From Umezawaea endophytica (GTDB lineage Bacteria > Actinomycetota > Actinomycetes > Mycobacteriales > Pseudonocardiaceae), in assembly GCF_025061645.1 (NCBI RefSeq), contig NZ_JANYMP010000001.1:183448-232065 (forward strand): a DNA stretch of 48,618 nt. Direction: 5' to 3'. Below are positions 40,457 to 48,618 of the stretch, one piece after another (the first letter of the stretch is position 1; every line of letters begins with the position of its first letter). The notes beneath the pieces were generated by a model, which worked only from the letters and a program-made list of their open reading frames with translations, was not told where the DNA came from and did no database searches. The translations under genes were made by a program, and so were the position numbers.

Positions 40457-41881
40457 TCAGGCTTGGAAGGCTTGCCACTCCAGGATTCCGGTGGAGTGGT
40501 CCGGTGTGGACGTGACGCTCAACCGCAACCGGCTGGTCGTGACCGCGGTGAACGTGGTGGTGTTGAAGGTGTTGCCCGCGACGCCGCAGGCCGACTGCCC
40601 CGGCACCGGCGCGTAGGCGCTGCCGGTCCAGTACTGGACCTCGCACGAGGCGGGCAGGTCGATGCCCTGGTCGTCGTCGAACCAGTAGGTGGCGACCCTG
40701 TCGACCGACCGGGCCGACGGCCACGTGTACTCGACCCACTGCGTGCCCCGCTCGGGCCAGTTGCCGTACGCGAGGTTGGCGCGGTCACCCGAGTTCGCGG
40801 GCACGCCGCCGTTGTTGACGGCCTCCAGGTGCTCCCACGCGGAGACGAACGACGTGGACCGCGCCGCCGAGGGCGCGATGTTGGTCCCCGTGCCGGTGCC
40901 GGGGTTCGGTGGTGGTCCGGTCGTGGTCTGCACGACCTTCTGCATGGTGCCGTCGGCGTTGAAGTACAGCCGGTCCACGGCGACCGAGCGGCGGAAGTTG
41001 CCGCCGCCGGGGGCGCTCGCGTTGTGGTAGACGATGTACCACTGCCCGTTGAACTGCACGACACCCGCGTGGTTCGTGGTCGAGGAGACCTGGCCCAGCA
41101 CCACACCCCGGTGCGTCCACGGCCCCAGCGGGCTGGTGGCCGTGGCGTAGCGCTGGCAGGCGTAGCTCGACGACGTGACGCAGCCGTTGGTGTCGTTGGC
41201 CGCGTACACCAGGTAGTAGAGGCTCGCGCGCTTGAACATCCAGGGCGCTTCCCAGTAGTCGGTGAGCCCGGTCGGCGTGACCACCGGTCCGTCCAGCTCG
41301 ATCATGTTCGACTTGAGCTTCGCCGCGAGGACTCCCCAGTACCCGCCCCAGTACAGGTAGGCCTGGCCGTCGTCGTCGGTGAAGACGGTCGGGTCGATGT
41401 TCAGCCCGGACGAGTTCGGGGTGCTGTCGCTGACGAGCGGGCCGCCCTTGGCGTCGGTGAACGGCCCGAGCGGGCTGTCCCCGACGGCGACGCCGATGTC
41501 CATCCACCCGGCGCCGTTGCCGTTGACCGAGGTGTACCAGTAGTACTTGCCACCGCGCGGTTCCACCTCACTGGCCCACGCGTCCGCACCCGCCCACTTG
41601 AAGGTGGCGACGGACGCGCGAGCGCCGTGGTCGGTCCAGGTGGCCGCGTCGGTCGACGACAGCACCCGCCACTCGCGCATCAGGAAGTTGCTCCCGCCGG
41701 ACGGGGCTTCGTCGCGACCGGCGTAGACGTACATCGTGTTGCCGACGACCAGCGGGGCCGGGTCGGCGGTGTAGTAGGAGGTGATGATCGGGTTCGCAGC
41801 GTGCGCGGGTACCGCGACGACGGCACCGGCGACGAGCACCGCGGCGGCCGCGAGCCTGGCGGCCCAGCGGGTGGCGGGCAT
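40457..41881 (-). CDS. Secreted GH43-type arabinosidase/xylosidase with C-terminal discoidin-like module
   Basis: A 474-residue exported protein. The signal peptide is AARLAAAAVLVAGAVVAVPAHA. The five-bladed GH43 propeller shows the catalytic trio: base Asp40 in SYYTADPAPLVV, pKa-modulating Asp163 in GLNIDPTVFTDDDG, and acid Glu211 in YWEAPWMFKR. FNGQWYIVYHNAS is a typical late blade. A Pro/Thr linker (TTTGPPPNPGTGTG) joins a carbohydrate-binding F5/8C-like module (IAPSAARSTSFVSAWEHLEAVNNG). Likely activity is alpha-L-arabinofuranosidase or beta-xylosidase; the locus favours arabinose release. ATG 41881 follows GAAGGAGAAG. The stop is 27 bp upstream of the next gene's GTG. Confidence 0.92.
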   Translation of the reverse strand: MPATRWAARLAAAAVLVAGAVVAVPAHAANPIITSYYTADPAPLVVGNTMYVYAGRDEAPSGGSNFLMREWRVLSSTDAATWTDHGARASVATFKWAGADAWASEVEPRGGKYYWYTSVNGNGAGWMDIGVAVGDSPLGPFTDAKGGPLVSDSTPNSSGLNIDPTVFTDDDGQAYLYWGGYWGVLAAKLKSNMIELDGPVVTPTGLTDYWEAPWMFKRASLYYLVYAANDTNGCVTSSSYACQRYATATSPLGPWTHRGVVLGQVSSTTNHAGVVQFNGQWYIVYHNASAPGGGNFRRSVAVDRLYFNADGTMQKVVQTTTGPPPNPGTGTGTNIAPSAARSTSFVSAWEHLEAVNNGGVPANSGDRANLAYGNWPERGTQWVEYTWPSARSVDRVATYWFDDDQGIDLPASCEVQYWTGSAYAPVPGQSACGVAGNTFNTTTFTAVTTSRLRLSVTSTPDHSTGILEWQAFQA

Positions 41882-41904
41882 GGCTTCTCCTTCGGGGAAC
41901 GGCT

Positions 41905-44382
41905 CTACAGCCCGGTCGTGTGCAGGTCCGCGACCTCGGCCGCGGTCAGCGCGCGGGCGTAGACGCGGAACCCGTCCACCGCCCCGTCGAGGGAGGGGTC
42001 GCCCGTGTACTGCGAGCGGCCGATCCAGTTCTGACCCGTGCCGCCGAGCGCCGCGGGCCGGACCGTCAGCGCGGTGTTGCGGGCGACCTCGGCGCCGTTG
42101 ACGTGCAGGACGCCCAGATCCCCCTGCTGCGTCACGGCGACGTGCGTCCACACCCCGACCGGCAGCGGGCTCGCGGCGTCGATCCGCTGCTCCCCCGCGG
42201 CGCCGGACGCGGTGATCGCGAACCGGGCGCCGCCCGCCGAACTCCGCGGGGTGAGGTAGAGGTACGCGCCGGTGCCCGCGCCGAAGTCGAACAGCCTGGC
42301 CCACGTGGCGACCGCGTCCAACCGGACCCAGGCCGCCACGCTGAACGCGCTCGCGCCCGCCAGCAGGCCCGACGGCAGCACGACGTGCGCGCCGGACCCG
42401 GTGAGGTCGACGGCGCCCCCGGTGCGACCAGTGGTCCAGCCCGCGCCGCCCGCCAGCGTCGCAGTGCGGCCGTTGCCGGTGGCGTCGGCCGCCACCGTGC
42501 CCGACCCGGCGTCGAACGGGTAGTGCGCGACGAACGGCGGTGGCGGCGGAGTGCCGTCGACCCTCCAGTAGACGGTGTAGCGCTGGCCCTGCGTGCGGAA
42601 GAACGGCAACAGCGTGACCTGCCCGGTGCTCGCGGTGCCCGTGTACTGCAACGGGGTCTGGGTCGCGCGCAGCGTGGCGGGCTGGAGCGTCGGCATCGTC
42701 TGGAGGTTGGTCGTGCCGTAGGCGCCCGCCAGCACGATCGGACCGTGCCGGACCGCCTGCACCGCCGGGTCGTCCGGGGTGGCCTCCCTCGTCAGCGCCA
42801 TCGGCAGGCTCACGTCGACGACGTCACCGCTCGCCCAGGTCCGGTTGATCCGCGCGTAGGTGCCCGCAACCGGGGCGGCCTGCGGCACGCCGTTGACCCG
42901 CAGCTCCGCGCCGGTCGTCCACGACGGGACGCGCACGCGCAGGTCGATCGCGCCGGACCCGGTGATGGTCAGCCGGGTGGAGGCCGCGTCGGGGAACGTG
43001 GTGTCCTGCCGGACCGTGATGCCGCGCCCCGGCCAGGTCAGCACCGAGGCGATGAACAGGTTGACGTACAGGGTGTTCCCGGAGTGCAGGTAGACGCTGT
43101 CGCCGTGCTTGGTGTTGGTCTCCATGCCGGTGCCGTGGCAGCAGGTGAAGTCGTCGTAGTCGTTGCTGAACGACCGGGCCCCGCCGGGTCGCAGCGGCAC
43201 GTAGTAGCTGTGGTGCCCGTGCGCGGAGTTCGGGTTCTGCGCGCCGAGGAGGTGGTTGTAGAGCGCCTTCTCGTGGAAGTCGAAGTAGTCGGCGCGGCTC
43301 GGGTCGGTGCGGAAGAGCTGCCGGGTGAGCTTGAGCATGTTGTAGGTGTTGCAGCACTCGCAGGTGCTGTCCGACAGCTCGGAGGCGATCCGGCCGGGGG
43401 CCTTGAAGTACTCGCCGTTGGAGTTGCCGCCGATGGCGTAGGTGTGGCGGCCGGTGACGATGGTCCAGAAGGTCGAGGCGATGTCGCGGTACCGCGTGGT
43501 GCCGGTGGCGTGGTACTCGCGGATCGCGCCGATCGCCTTGGGGATCTGGGTGTTGGCGTGGTACCCGTTGAGCGCGTCGGTGCCCGCGGCCAGCGGGTCG
43601 AAGACCTCCGCGTGGTCGAAGTACTGGGCGCTGGTCAGGTGCGCCGGGTCGCCGGTCACCTGGTAGAGGTTGGTCAGGACCTCGTTCATGCCGCCGAACT
43701 CGGTCTTCAGCATGGCCTGGCGCTGGGCGTAGGTCAGCGCGCTGTTGCGGGTCCGCACCCACGCCGCCATGCGGGTGAGCACGGTGAGCGCCTGCGCGTT
43801 GCCGACCAGGAGGTGGGCGTCCAGCAGGCCCGCCATGACCTTGTGCAGCGTGTAGTAGGGGGCCCACACCGGTTCGCGGGCCTCGACGCGGGCGATGAAG
43901 CTCTCCGGGAACGCCGACAGGTAGCCCGCCGTGTACCCGGCGGCCTGGGCCCGGTCCTGGCAGGTCGCGAGCTGCGCGACCAGGTAGTCGGTCTTGGTGG
44001 AGAACGCGGTGTCGCCGGTGCTCGCGTAGGCCTGCGCCAGCGCGGTGAGCACGTGGCCCGTGGAGTGGCCGCGCAGTTCGGTGGTCGGCGACTCCCACCC
44101 TCCACAGGGGACGGCCGAAGAGGACAGACCGACGTTGAGGCGGAACGTGCGCAGCAGCCGGTCGGGGTCGAGGAACCTCAGGTAGGCGTGGGTGCGGGCG
44201 GTGTTCGACTGGAACGGGCCCGCGAGCAGGGACACCGCGCCGAGCGGGAACGCCTCGGCCGACACGCCGACGTCGGCTCGGGACGCCGCGGCCGCGGCGG
44301 GGAACGTGAGCGTGCCGGGCAGCGCGGCCGCCAGCAGGCTCGCGCGCAGCACGGAACGCCGGGAGGGGGTGGGGACGGGCAT
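41905..44382 (-). CDS. Tat-exported GH127 beta-L-arabinofuranosidase with LamG domain
   Basis: An 825-residue protein. PSRRSVLRASLLAAALPGTLTF is a twin-arginine signal. The GH127 barrel has the metal/cysteine active site: Glu in GNSNGEYF (about 324), ExC in STCECCNTYNMLKL (about 341-344) and CC in DFTCCHGTGMETNTKHGD (about 414-415), matching the Zn-thiolate residues of bifidobacterial HypBA1. The C terminus carries a LamG/concanavalin-like domain (VAHYPFDAGSGTVAADATGNG to IGRSQYTGDPSLDGAVDGFRVYARALTAAEV). It removes beta-L-arabinofuranose, found on plant extensins. ATG 44382 is chosen because GAAAGG lies 8-13 bases upstream; GTG 44391 lacks one. Confidence 0.95.
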   Translation of the reverse strand: MPVPTPSRRSVLRASLLAAALPGTLTFPAAAAASRADVGVSAEAFPLGAVSLLAGPFQSNTARTHAYLRFLDPDRLLRTFRLNVGLSSSAVPCGGWESPTTELRGHSTGHVLTALAQAYASTGDTAFSTKTDYLVAQLATCQDRAQAAGYTAGYLSAFPESFIARVEAREPVWAPYYTLHKVMAGLLDAHLLVGNAQALTVLTRMAAWVRTRNSALTYAQRQAMLKTEFGGMNEVLTNLYQVTGDPAHLTSAQYFDHAEVFDPLAAGTDALNGYHANTQIPKAIGAIREYHATGTTRYRDIASTFWTIVTGRHTYAIGGNSNGEYFKAPGRIASELSDSTCECCNTYNMLKLTRQLFRTDPSRADYFDFHEKALYNHLLGAQNPNSAHGHHSYYVPLRPGGARSFSNDYDDFTCCHGTGMETNTKHGDSVYLHSGNTLYVNLFIASVLTWPGRGITVRQDTTFPDAASTRLTITGSGAIDLRVRVPSWTTGAELRVNGVPQAAPVAGTYARINRTWASGDVVDVSLPMALTREATPDDPAVQAVRHGPIVLAGAYGTTNLQTMPTLQPATLRATQTPLQYTGTASTGQVTLLPFFRTQGQRYTVYWRVDGTPPPPPFVAHYPFDAGSGTVAADATGNGRTATLAGGAGWTTGRTGGAVDLTGSGAHVVLPSGLLAGASAFSVAAWVRLDAVATWARLFDFGAGTGAYLYLTPRSSAGGARFAITASGAAGEQRIDAASPLPVGVWTHVAVTQQGDLGVLHVNGAEVARNTALTVRPAALGGTGQNWIGRSQYTGDPSLDGAVDGFRVYARALTAAEVADLHTTGL

Positions 44383-44454
44383 GCGCGTCACCTTTCAGGG
44401 AAGGGAGTGGCACGGGGACGAGCCCGCGGGCCGGCAGGTCGCCCGCGGGGTCGG

Positions 44455-45303
44455 TCAGAAGCCGTAGCGGTACTTCAGGTGGCGCCACCAGTCGCGCAGC
44501 ATCCACTTGTCGAACTCGGTGATGGTGGCGGAGCTGCCCGCCTTCATGATGAAGCCGCCGACACCGGACGGCGTCCAGTCGTAGAAGTCGTCCAGCCCGA
44601 ACGTGTGGCCGACCTCGTGCAGGAAGATCGTCACGCTGTCGGCGTCGAGGTTGTTCAGGAAGTACTCGCTGCCCATGCGCTGGCCCCAGTCACCGCCCGC
44701 GCCGCCGCCGAACCCGGACGTGAGCCACAGCGACTGGTCGTAGTGGTGCGCGTCGCCGCCGGGGCAGTTGGGGTAGGTGCCGCCGCGGACGAAGAACCGG
44801 CCGCACGGTTCGGCGCACTGCGGCGCGTTCTCCCTGATGTTGTTGACGTAGACGTCGACCGAGCTGTCGGACCACTGGAGCTGCGCCCGGTCGCGCACCG
44901 CCCAGCCGACGACCTTGATCGGCACCGTGGCGTAGGGCCAGTTGTCCTGGCCCACCATGGTGTCCATCCACTTCTTGTACTGCCGGGCCAGGGTGGCGTG
45001 GATCCGGTCGCGCTGCGCGGCCGTCACCGACGCGGGCGAGTCCCAGCGCACGCAGAAGTTCACCGAACCGCGGTTGGCGAAGAGCTGGTCCCAACCGTAG
45101 TTCCGGAACCCGTACAGGTCGCCGTAGGTGCTCTCCTGGTGCGCCCACACCTGGTTGAGCGGGGTGACCAGGTTCGCGGGCGGGTTCCACGCGAGGGTCC
45201 CGACCTCCGCCGGGGACGGCGAGGCGCGGCCCACGCCCGCCCCGGTCGACACCAGGACCCCCACCAGGGCGGTGAGGAGGAAGTTCTTCCACAGTCGTAT
45301 CAC
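44455..45303 (-). CDS. Secreted zinc metalloprotease (metzincin-like)
   Basis: A 282-residue exported protein. The signal peptide is NFLLTALVGVLVSTGAGVGRA. The active site is HEVGHTFGLDD (229-239), an HExxHxxGxxD zinc motif with Asp as third-ligand variant, followed by a possible Met-turn in GGFIMKAGSS. Five cysteines suggest disulfides (NFCVRW, APQCAEPCGRF, YPNCPGG). It would cut protein outside the cell. GTG 45303 follows AGGAG. Its place between the ABC importer and arabinose-releasing enzymes on the same strand suggests the substrate is a glycoprotein, but this is inference. Confidence 0.87.
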   Translation of the reverse strand: MIRLWKNFLLTALVGVLVSTGAGVGRASPSPAEVGTLAWNPPANLVTPLNQVWAHQESTYGDLYGFRNYGWDQLFANRGSVNFCVRWDSPASVTAAQRDRIHATLARQYKKWMDTMVGQDNWPYATVPIKVVGWAVRDRAQLQWSDSSVDVYVNNIRENAPQCAEPCGRFFVRGGTYPNCPGGDAHHYDQSLWLTSGFGGGAGGDWGQRMGSEYFLNNLDADSVTIFLHEVGHTFGLDDFYDWTPSGVGGFIMKAGSSATITEFDKWMLRDWWRHLKYRYGF

Positions 45304-45329
45304 CGTTGATACTCCTAATCAGCAGGGTT

Positions 45330-46139
45330 TCAGCCTTTCAGCGCGCCGGAGGTGAACCCGCGCACGTAACTGCGCTGCATGAAGGCGAACAGCACCAGGC
45401 AGGGCAGGGCCATGAAGACGACGCCCGCCTCCAACGCGGCGTAGTCGATGGAGCCGTGGCTCGCGGTCCGCATGTTGACCACGGCGAGGGTGGTGGTGAA
45501 CGTGTCGGTCGAGTTGAGCAGGATCAGCGGCGCGAAGAACTCGCTCCACGACGTCAGGAACGCGAACAGCCCGACCGTGATCAGCCCCGGCCGCACGGCG
45601 GGGAGCATGACCCGGACCAGCGTGCCGACGGTGTCGCAGCCGTCGACGCGCGCCGCCTCCTCCAGCTCCAAGGGGACCGCCTCGAAGGAGTTGCGCATCA
45701 TGAAGATCGAGAACGGGAGCTGGAACATGGTCAGCACCAGGCTCAGGCCGATCAGCGAGTCCTCCAGCCCCAGCCACCCGAGCAGCACGTACAGCGCGAT
45801 CAGGATCGTCGCGTACGGCACCATGAGGATCGCCAGGGTGAGCAGGAACAGCACGTCGCGGCCGGGGAACCGGAACCGGCCGAACGCGTAGCCGCCCAAC
45901 GTCGCGACGAACAGCGTCGCCCCCACGGTGAGGGCGCTGACCACGACGCTGTTGAGCACGTGGTGCGGCCGGACGCCATTGTCGGAGGTGAACAAGCGGG
46001 CGTAGTTCTCCAGGCCGAACCCGGTGTCGGTGCGCAGCGAGGCGAAGCCGCTCCACAGCAGCGGGGACAGGAACAGGATCGCGAGCGCCGTACCGGTGAT
46101 GTGGTGGCCCCACCGCGAGGCCGTGCTGGATCCGGACAT
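45330..46139 (-). CDS. Sugar ABC transporter permease, MalG type
   Basis: A 269-residue inner-membrane permease with six hydrophobic helices. The CUT1 EAA loop is EEAARVDGCDTVGTLVRVMLPAVRPG, which contacts the ATPase. It pairs with the MalF-type permease 13 bp upstream and the binding lipoprotein. No ATPase gene is present; actinomycete CUT1 importers commonly share one global ATPase (MsiK). ATG 46139 follows GAGGGG. Confidence 0.94.
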   Translation of the reverse strand: MSGSSTASRWGHHITGTALAILFLSPLLWSGFASLRTDTGFGLENYARLFTSDNGVRPHHVLNSVVVSALTVGATLFVATLGGYAFGRFRFPGRDVLFLLTLAILMVPYATILIALYVLLGWLGLEDSLIGLSLVLTMFQLPFSIFMMRNSFEAVPLELEEAARVDGCDTVGTLVRVMLPAVRPGLITVGLFAFLTSWSEFFAPLILLNSTDTFTTTLAVVNMRTASHGSIDYAALEAGVVFMALPCLVLFAFMQRSYVRGFTSGALKG

Positions 46140-46152
46140 GGTTCGGTGCCCC

Positions 46153-47109
46153 TCACTCGGACCGTCGGCGCAGCACGCGGAACTGGACGACGTTGACCAC
46201 GACGAGCACGACGAGCAGCGCGACCGAGATGCCAGCGGCCGAGCCGAGGTCGAGGCGGACGAACGCCTCCCGGTAGATCACCATCACCAGCGAGGTGGTG
46301 CTGTTGTCCGGGCCGCCGCGGGTGAGGATCCAGAACTGGTCGAACGCCAGCAGCGAGCCGGTCGACATCACCGTGAGCACCAGCGCGATCGTCGGCCGCA
46401 TCAGCGGGAGGGTGATCCGGTGGAAGGTCTGCCACCGGTTCGCGCCGTCGATGCGGGCGGCCTCGTAGACGTCCGGCGGGATCGCCTGCAACCCCGTCAG
46501 CAGGACCAGCATGTTGAACCCGGCGAAGCGCCACAGCACGAGCACCACCGCCGAGCCGAGCGCGGTCTCCGGGCTGCCGCTGGTCCACGAGACGTAGCCG
46601 TCGACAAGTCCCAGCCAGGACAGCAGGTCGTTCACCGGGCCGATCTCGTCGCTGAGCAGCCCGAGGAACAGCAGCGACGCGCTGGCGAAGCCCACCGCCA
46701 TCGGCAGGAGGAACGCCGTCCGCAGGAAGCCGACGCCGCGGCGGCGGTGCTGGACCAGCAGCGCCAGGCCGAAGGCGACCACGAACAGCAGCGCCGTCAT
46801 CACGGCGGTGTACTTGAGGGTGAACCACACGGCCGACTCGACCAGTTCGTCGTCGGCGATGCCGGTGAAGTTGTCCGGCAGGTTGAGCGTCGGCTTGCCG
46901 AGCAGTGGCCAGCGGTGCAGCGACATCCAGCCGACGAGCACCAGCGGCACCAGGAAGAACAGGCCGACCACGACGGCCGTCGGGGTGGCGTACGCGGCGC
47001 CGACCAGCGCTCGCCACCGCCGTCCGCCGAGCGCGCGGCGGGCACGGCGAGGTGCCGCGTGCCGCGGTTCCGCCCGGTCCCGAGGAGGTGACGTCATCGT
47101 CGCCGACAC
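46153..47109 (-). CDS. Sugar ABC transporter permease, MalF type
   Basis: A 318-residue permease with six membrane helices (YATPTAVVVGLFFLVPLVLVGW first) after a basic Arg-rich cytoplasmic N terminus. The EAA loop is YEAARIDGANRWQTFHRITLPLMRPT. GTG 47109 lies 4 bp after the stop of the binding-protein gene; ATG 47097 is a second in-frame choice. It is part of the same operon as the binding lipoprotein and MalG-type permease. Confidence 0.94.
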   Translation of the reverse strand: MSATMTSPPRDRAEPRHAAPRRARRALGGRRWRALVGAAYATPTAVVVGLFFLVPLVLVGWMSLHRWPLLGKPTLNLPDNFTGIADDELVESAVWFTLKYTAVMTALLFVVAFGLALLVQHRRRGVGFLRTAFLLPMAVGFASASLLFLGLLSDEIGPVNDLLSWLGLVDGYVSWTSGSPETALGSAVVLVLWRFAGFNMLVLLTGLQAIPPDVYEAARIDGANRWQTFHRITLPLMRPTIALVLTVMSTGSLLAFDQFWILTRGGPDNSTTSLVMVIYREAFVRLDLGSAAGISVALLVVLVVVNVVQFRVLRRRSE

Positions 47110-47113
47110 GGGT

Positions 47114-48385
47114 TCAGCCCTGCTGGAGCGACTTGGTGATGGCCGCGTTGCCCTCGGCCAGCGCGGTGGCCGCGTCGCCGAACAGCGCGCCGCGCACGGT
47201 CTTCAGCCACGGGCTCTGCGGGTCGTTGAAGGAGGAGTTGAAGTTCTGCGCGTACGGCGTCCGTCCTTTCGCGACCAGTCCGTTCACCGTCACGAGGCGC
47301 GGGTCGGCCGAGGAGTGCTCGTTCGCGGCCAGGTCGGTGCGGGTGGGCACGCCCTTGTTCTTGGCCACCACCCCGACCTGGGCCTCCTCGGACATCGTCC
47401 AGGCCAGGAAGTCCCACGCCTGCGCCTCTTTCCCACTGGTGGCGCCGATGCCGAGGGTGTCGCCGCCGACGAACGTGGACTCGCCGCCGGTCAGCCCGGT
47501 GATCGGCGCGACCCCCACGTCGATCCCCTTGGCCGCCAACGCGTCCAGCCAGGTCGACGGGCCGGGCGCGACGCCGATCGTCCCGGCCTGGAGCGCGCCG
47601 AGCCACGTCGGCCCCGCCTCGTCCTTGGAGGCGGGCGCGGCCACGCCGTCCTCGTAGAGCGAGCGGTAGAGGGCGAACACGTCCGCCATGGCGGCGGAGT
47701 CGATCTTCGCGTGCGTGCCGCCGTCGTCGAGCACGTCACCGCCCGCGGCCCACACCGACGGCCAGAGCGTGAACTCGACGCACCCGCCGCAGTTGCCGCC
47801 GAAGTAGGTGCCGTGGACGTCACCGCCGAGCTGGTCGACCTTGCGGGCGTGCTCGGCGAACTCGCGCAGCGTGGTGGGCGGCTTCGCCGGGTCCAGGCCC
47901 GCCTTCGCGTACAGGCCCTTGTCGTAGAACAGCACCGACAGGTCGATGGTGTGCGGGACCGCGTAGGTGCGCCCCTCCCAGGTGGCAGCCTTCACGTGGG
48001 ACGGCGCCATCGCGTCCTTCTCCGGGAACGCCGCGAACCGGTCGGTCAGGTCGGCCCACAGCCCCCGGGACGCGTACTGGGCGGCGAACACGACGTCGGC
48101 CGCGAAGAGGTCGGGCAGCGCCTTCGCGCCCGCGGCCGACGCGAGCTTGGCCGGGTACTCCTCGTTGGGGTAGGCGGTGACCTCGACCTTGTTGCGGTGG
48201 CCCGCGTTGTAGGCGTCCGCGTAGGCCCTCGACACCGACTCGGTCGCGGCGCGCGTCCACAGCGTCAGCGTGGTCCCGTCGTCCGCCGCCCCGGTCGGCT
48301 CCTCCCCGCCGCCGCACGCCGTCGTGGCCAGGAGCAGCAGACCCGCCGCCAGGACGGCGGTCCTTCGAAGACCTCTCGGTGTCAC
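47114..48385 (-). CDS. Extracellular sugar-binding lipoprotein of CUT1 ABC transporter
   Basis: A 423-residue lipoprotein. The lipobox LATTAC ends at Cys24, followed by a short Gly/Glu linker. The type-1 solute-binding fold shows TLTLWTRAATESVSRAYADAYNAGHRN, LPDLFAADVVFAAQYASRGL, YAVPHTIDLSVLFYDKGLYAKAGLDPAKPPTTLREF and AWDFLAWTMSEEAQVGVVAKNKGVPTR, all typical of oligosaccharide-binding proteins. Substrate is likely an arabinose-containing oligosaccharide, judged from neighbours. GTG 48385 follows AGGAGATACC. Confidence 0.95.
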   Translation of the reverse strand: MTPRGLRRTAVLAAGLLLLATTACGGGEEPTGAADDGTTLTLWTRAATESVSRAYADAYNAGHRNKVEVTAYPNEEYPAKLASAAGAKALPDLFAADVVFAAQYASRGLWADLTDRFAAFPEKDAMAPSHVKAATWEGRTYAVPHTIDLSVLFYDKGLYAKAGLDPAKPPTTLREFAEHARKVDQLGGDVHGTYFGGNCGGCVEFTLWPSVWAAGGDVLDDGGTHAKIDSAAMADVFALYRSLYEDGVAAPASKDEAGPTWLGALQAGTIGVAPGPSTWLDALAAKGIDVGVAPITGLTGGESTFVGGDTLGIGATSGKEAQAWDFLAWTMSEEAQVGVVAKNKGVPTRTDLAANEHSSADPRLVTVNGLVAKGRTPYAQNFNSSFNDPQSPWLKTVRGALFGDAATALAEGNAAITKSLQQG

Positions 48386-48413
48386 CGGTATCTCCTCTCG
48401 CGCGGGCGGATCG

Positions 48414-48618
48414 TCAGGTGGTCGGCAGCCAGACGCGCATGGTCGACGGGCCGCGGCGGGCCCAGCGGTGGTACGGCACCAGGTGCAGTGGGGCGAGAGC
48501 GGTGTCGGACGGCGGTTCGGCCGTCCCGTACGGCCAGCGCGCGTCGGCGGGGACGTCGAACCGGGCGCTCACCGCGACCCCGCCGTCGTCCTCGACCGGC
48601 TCGGCGGTGACCTCGACC
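48414..48618 (-). CDS. C-terminal end of a GH127-like glycoside hydrolase (cut by window edge)
   Basis: The minus strand is open from the window edge to a TGA at 48414-48416, giving about 67 codons. The visible tail reads EVTAEPVEDDGGVAVSARFDVPADARWPYG and ends APLHLVPYHRWARRGPSTMRVWLPTT. The VPYxxWxxRGPxxMRVWxP ending is the standard C terminus of GH127-type beta-L-arabinofuranosidases. It lies 28 bp upstream of the binding-protein gene and so is probably in the same operon, a second GH127-type enzyme of the locus. Confidence 0.75.
   Translation of the reverse strand, partial: VEVTAEPVEDDGGVAVSARFDVPADARWPYGTAEPPSDTALAPLHLVPYHRWARRGPSTMRVWLPTT

Overview
The window is high-GC actinomycete chromosome. 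Coding regions show strong G/C third-position bias, GTG starts are frequent, several transcripts look leaderless, and the gene content fits a soil saprophyte: SARP/BTAD regulators, an Mce transporter, Tat-exported enzymes and a GH11 xylanase. The mix would suit a Pseudonocardiaceae-type genus such as Saccharothrix, Actinosynnema or Lentzea, but the genus is an inference and no rRNA or tRNA gene is present to test it. I see no insertion sequence, phage gene, CRISPR array or tRNA.

Layout. (1) 1-7505: small regulator/enzyme pairs. These are an NmrA-type reductase divergent from a LysR regulator, a FAD monooxygenase divergent from a TetR regulator, and an AraC regulator divergent from a monooxygenase/esterase operon. 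Each divergent gap carries a visible inverted repeat. (2) 7506-9315: a secreted GH11 xylanase and a secreted CE4 deacetylase, each followed by a strong hairpin; then about 450 bp of C-rich non-coding DNA. (3) 9769-13878: a membrane protein with an apparent frameshift, an IclR-SDR-hydrolase operon with two matching 17-bp palindromes, and a Tat-exported DJ-1/PfpI protein. (4) 14024-20261: a small SARP-like regulator, a secreted RTX-type protein, a 1030-residue STAND ATPase with a C-terminal BTAD module, a hypothetical protein, and a tectonin-like gene broken by an in-frame TAG. (5) 20528-21973: a solitary class II argG with a leaderless promoter overlapping an ArgR-like box.

(6) 22027-31493: a complete ten-gene mce operon (yrbEA, yrbEB, mceA-F and two Mce-associated genes) read right to left. 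Every junction overlaps, so translation is coupled from end to end; mceC carries a one-base frameshift. The operon's own promoter is visible, and beside it lies a perfect match to the KstR operator consensus, so the likely substrate is a sterol. (7) 31673-36219: a TetR gene followed by a Tat-exported PaoABC-type molybdenum hydroxylase (2Fe-2S, FAD and Mo subunits), transcribed in the same direction directly upstream of mce.

(8) 37130-48618: a minus-strand carbohydrate locus. It starts with a GH127-type enzyme cut by the window edge, then an ABC importer (binding lipoprotein and two permeases, no ATPase), a secreted zinc metalloprotease, a Tat-exported GH127-LamG beta-L-arabinofuranosidase, a GH43-discoidin enzyme and a large six-hairpin-type hydrolase with two discoidin modules. 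Together they look like a system for stripping L-arabinose from plant arabinans or from hydroxyproline-rich cell-wall glycoproteins and importing the products.

Two apparent frameshifts fall in short G or C runs (10534-10538 and 27316-27318), and the window opens with long G and C homopolymers, so homopolymer errors in the assembly should be considered before any biological reading of those lesions.
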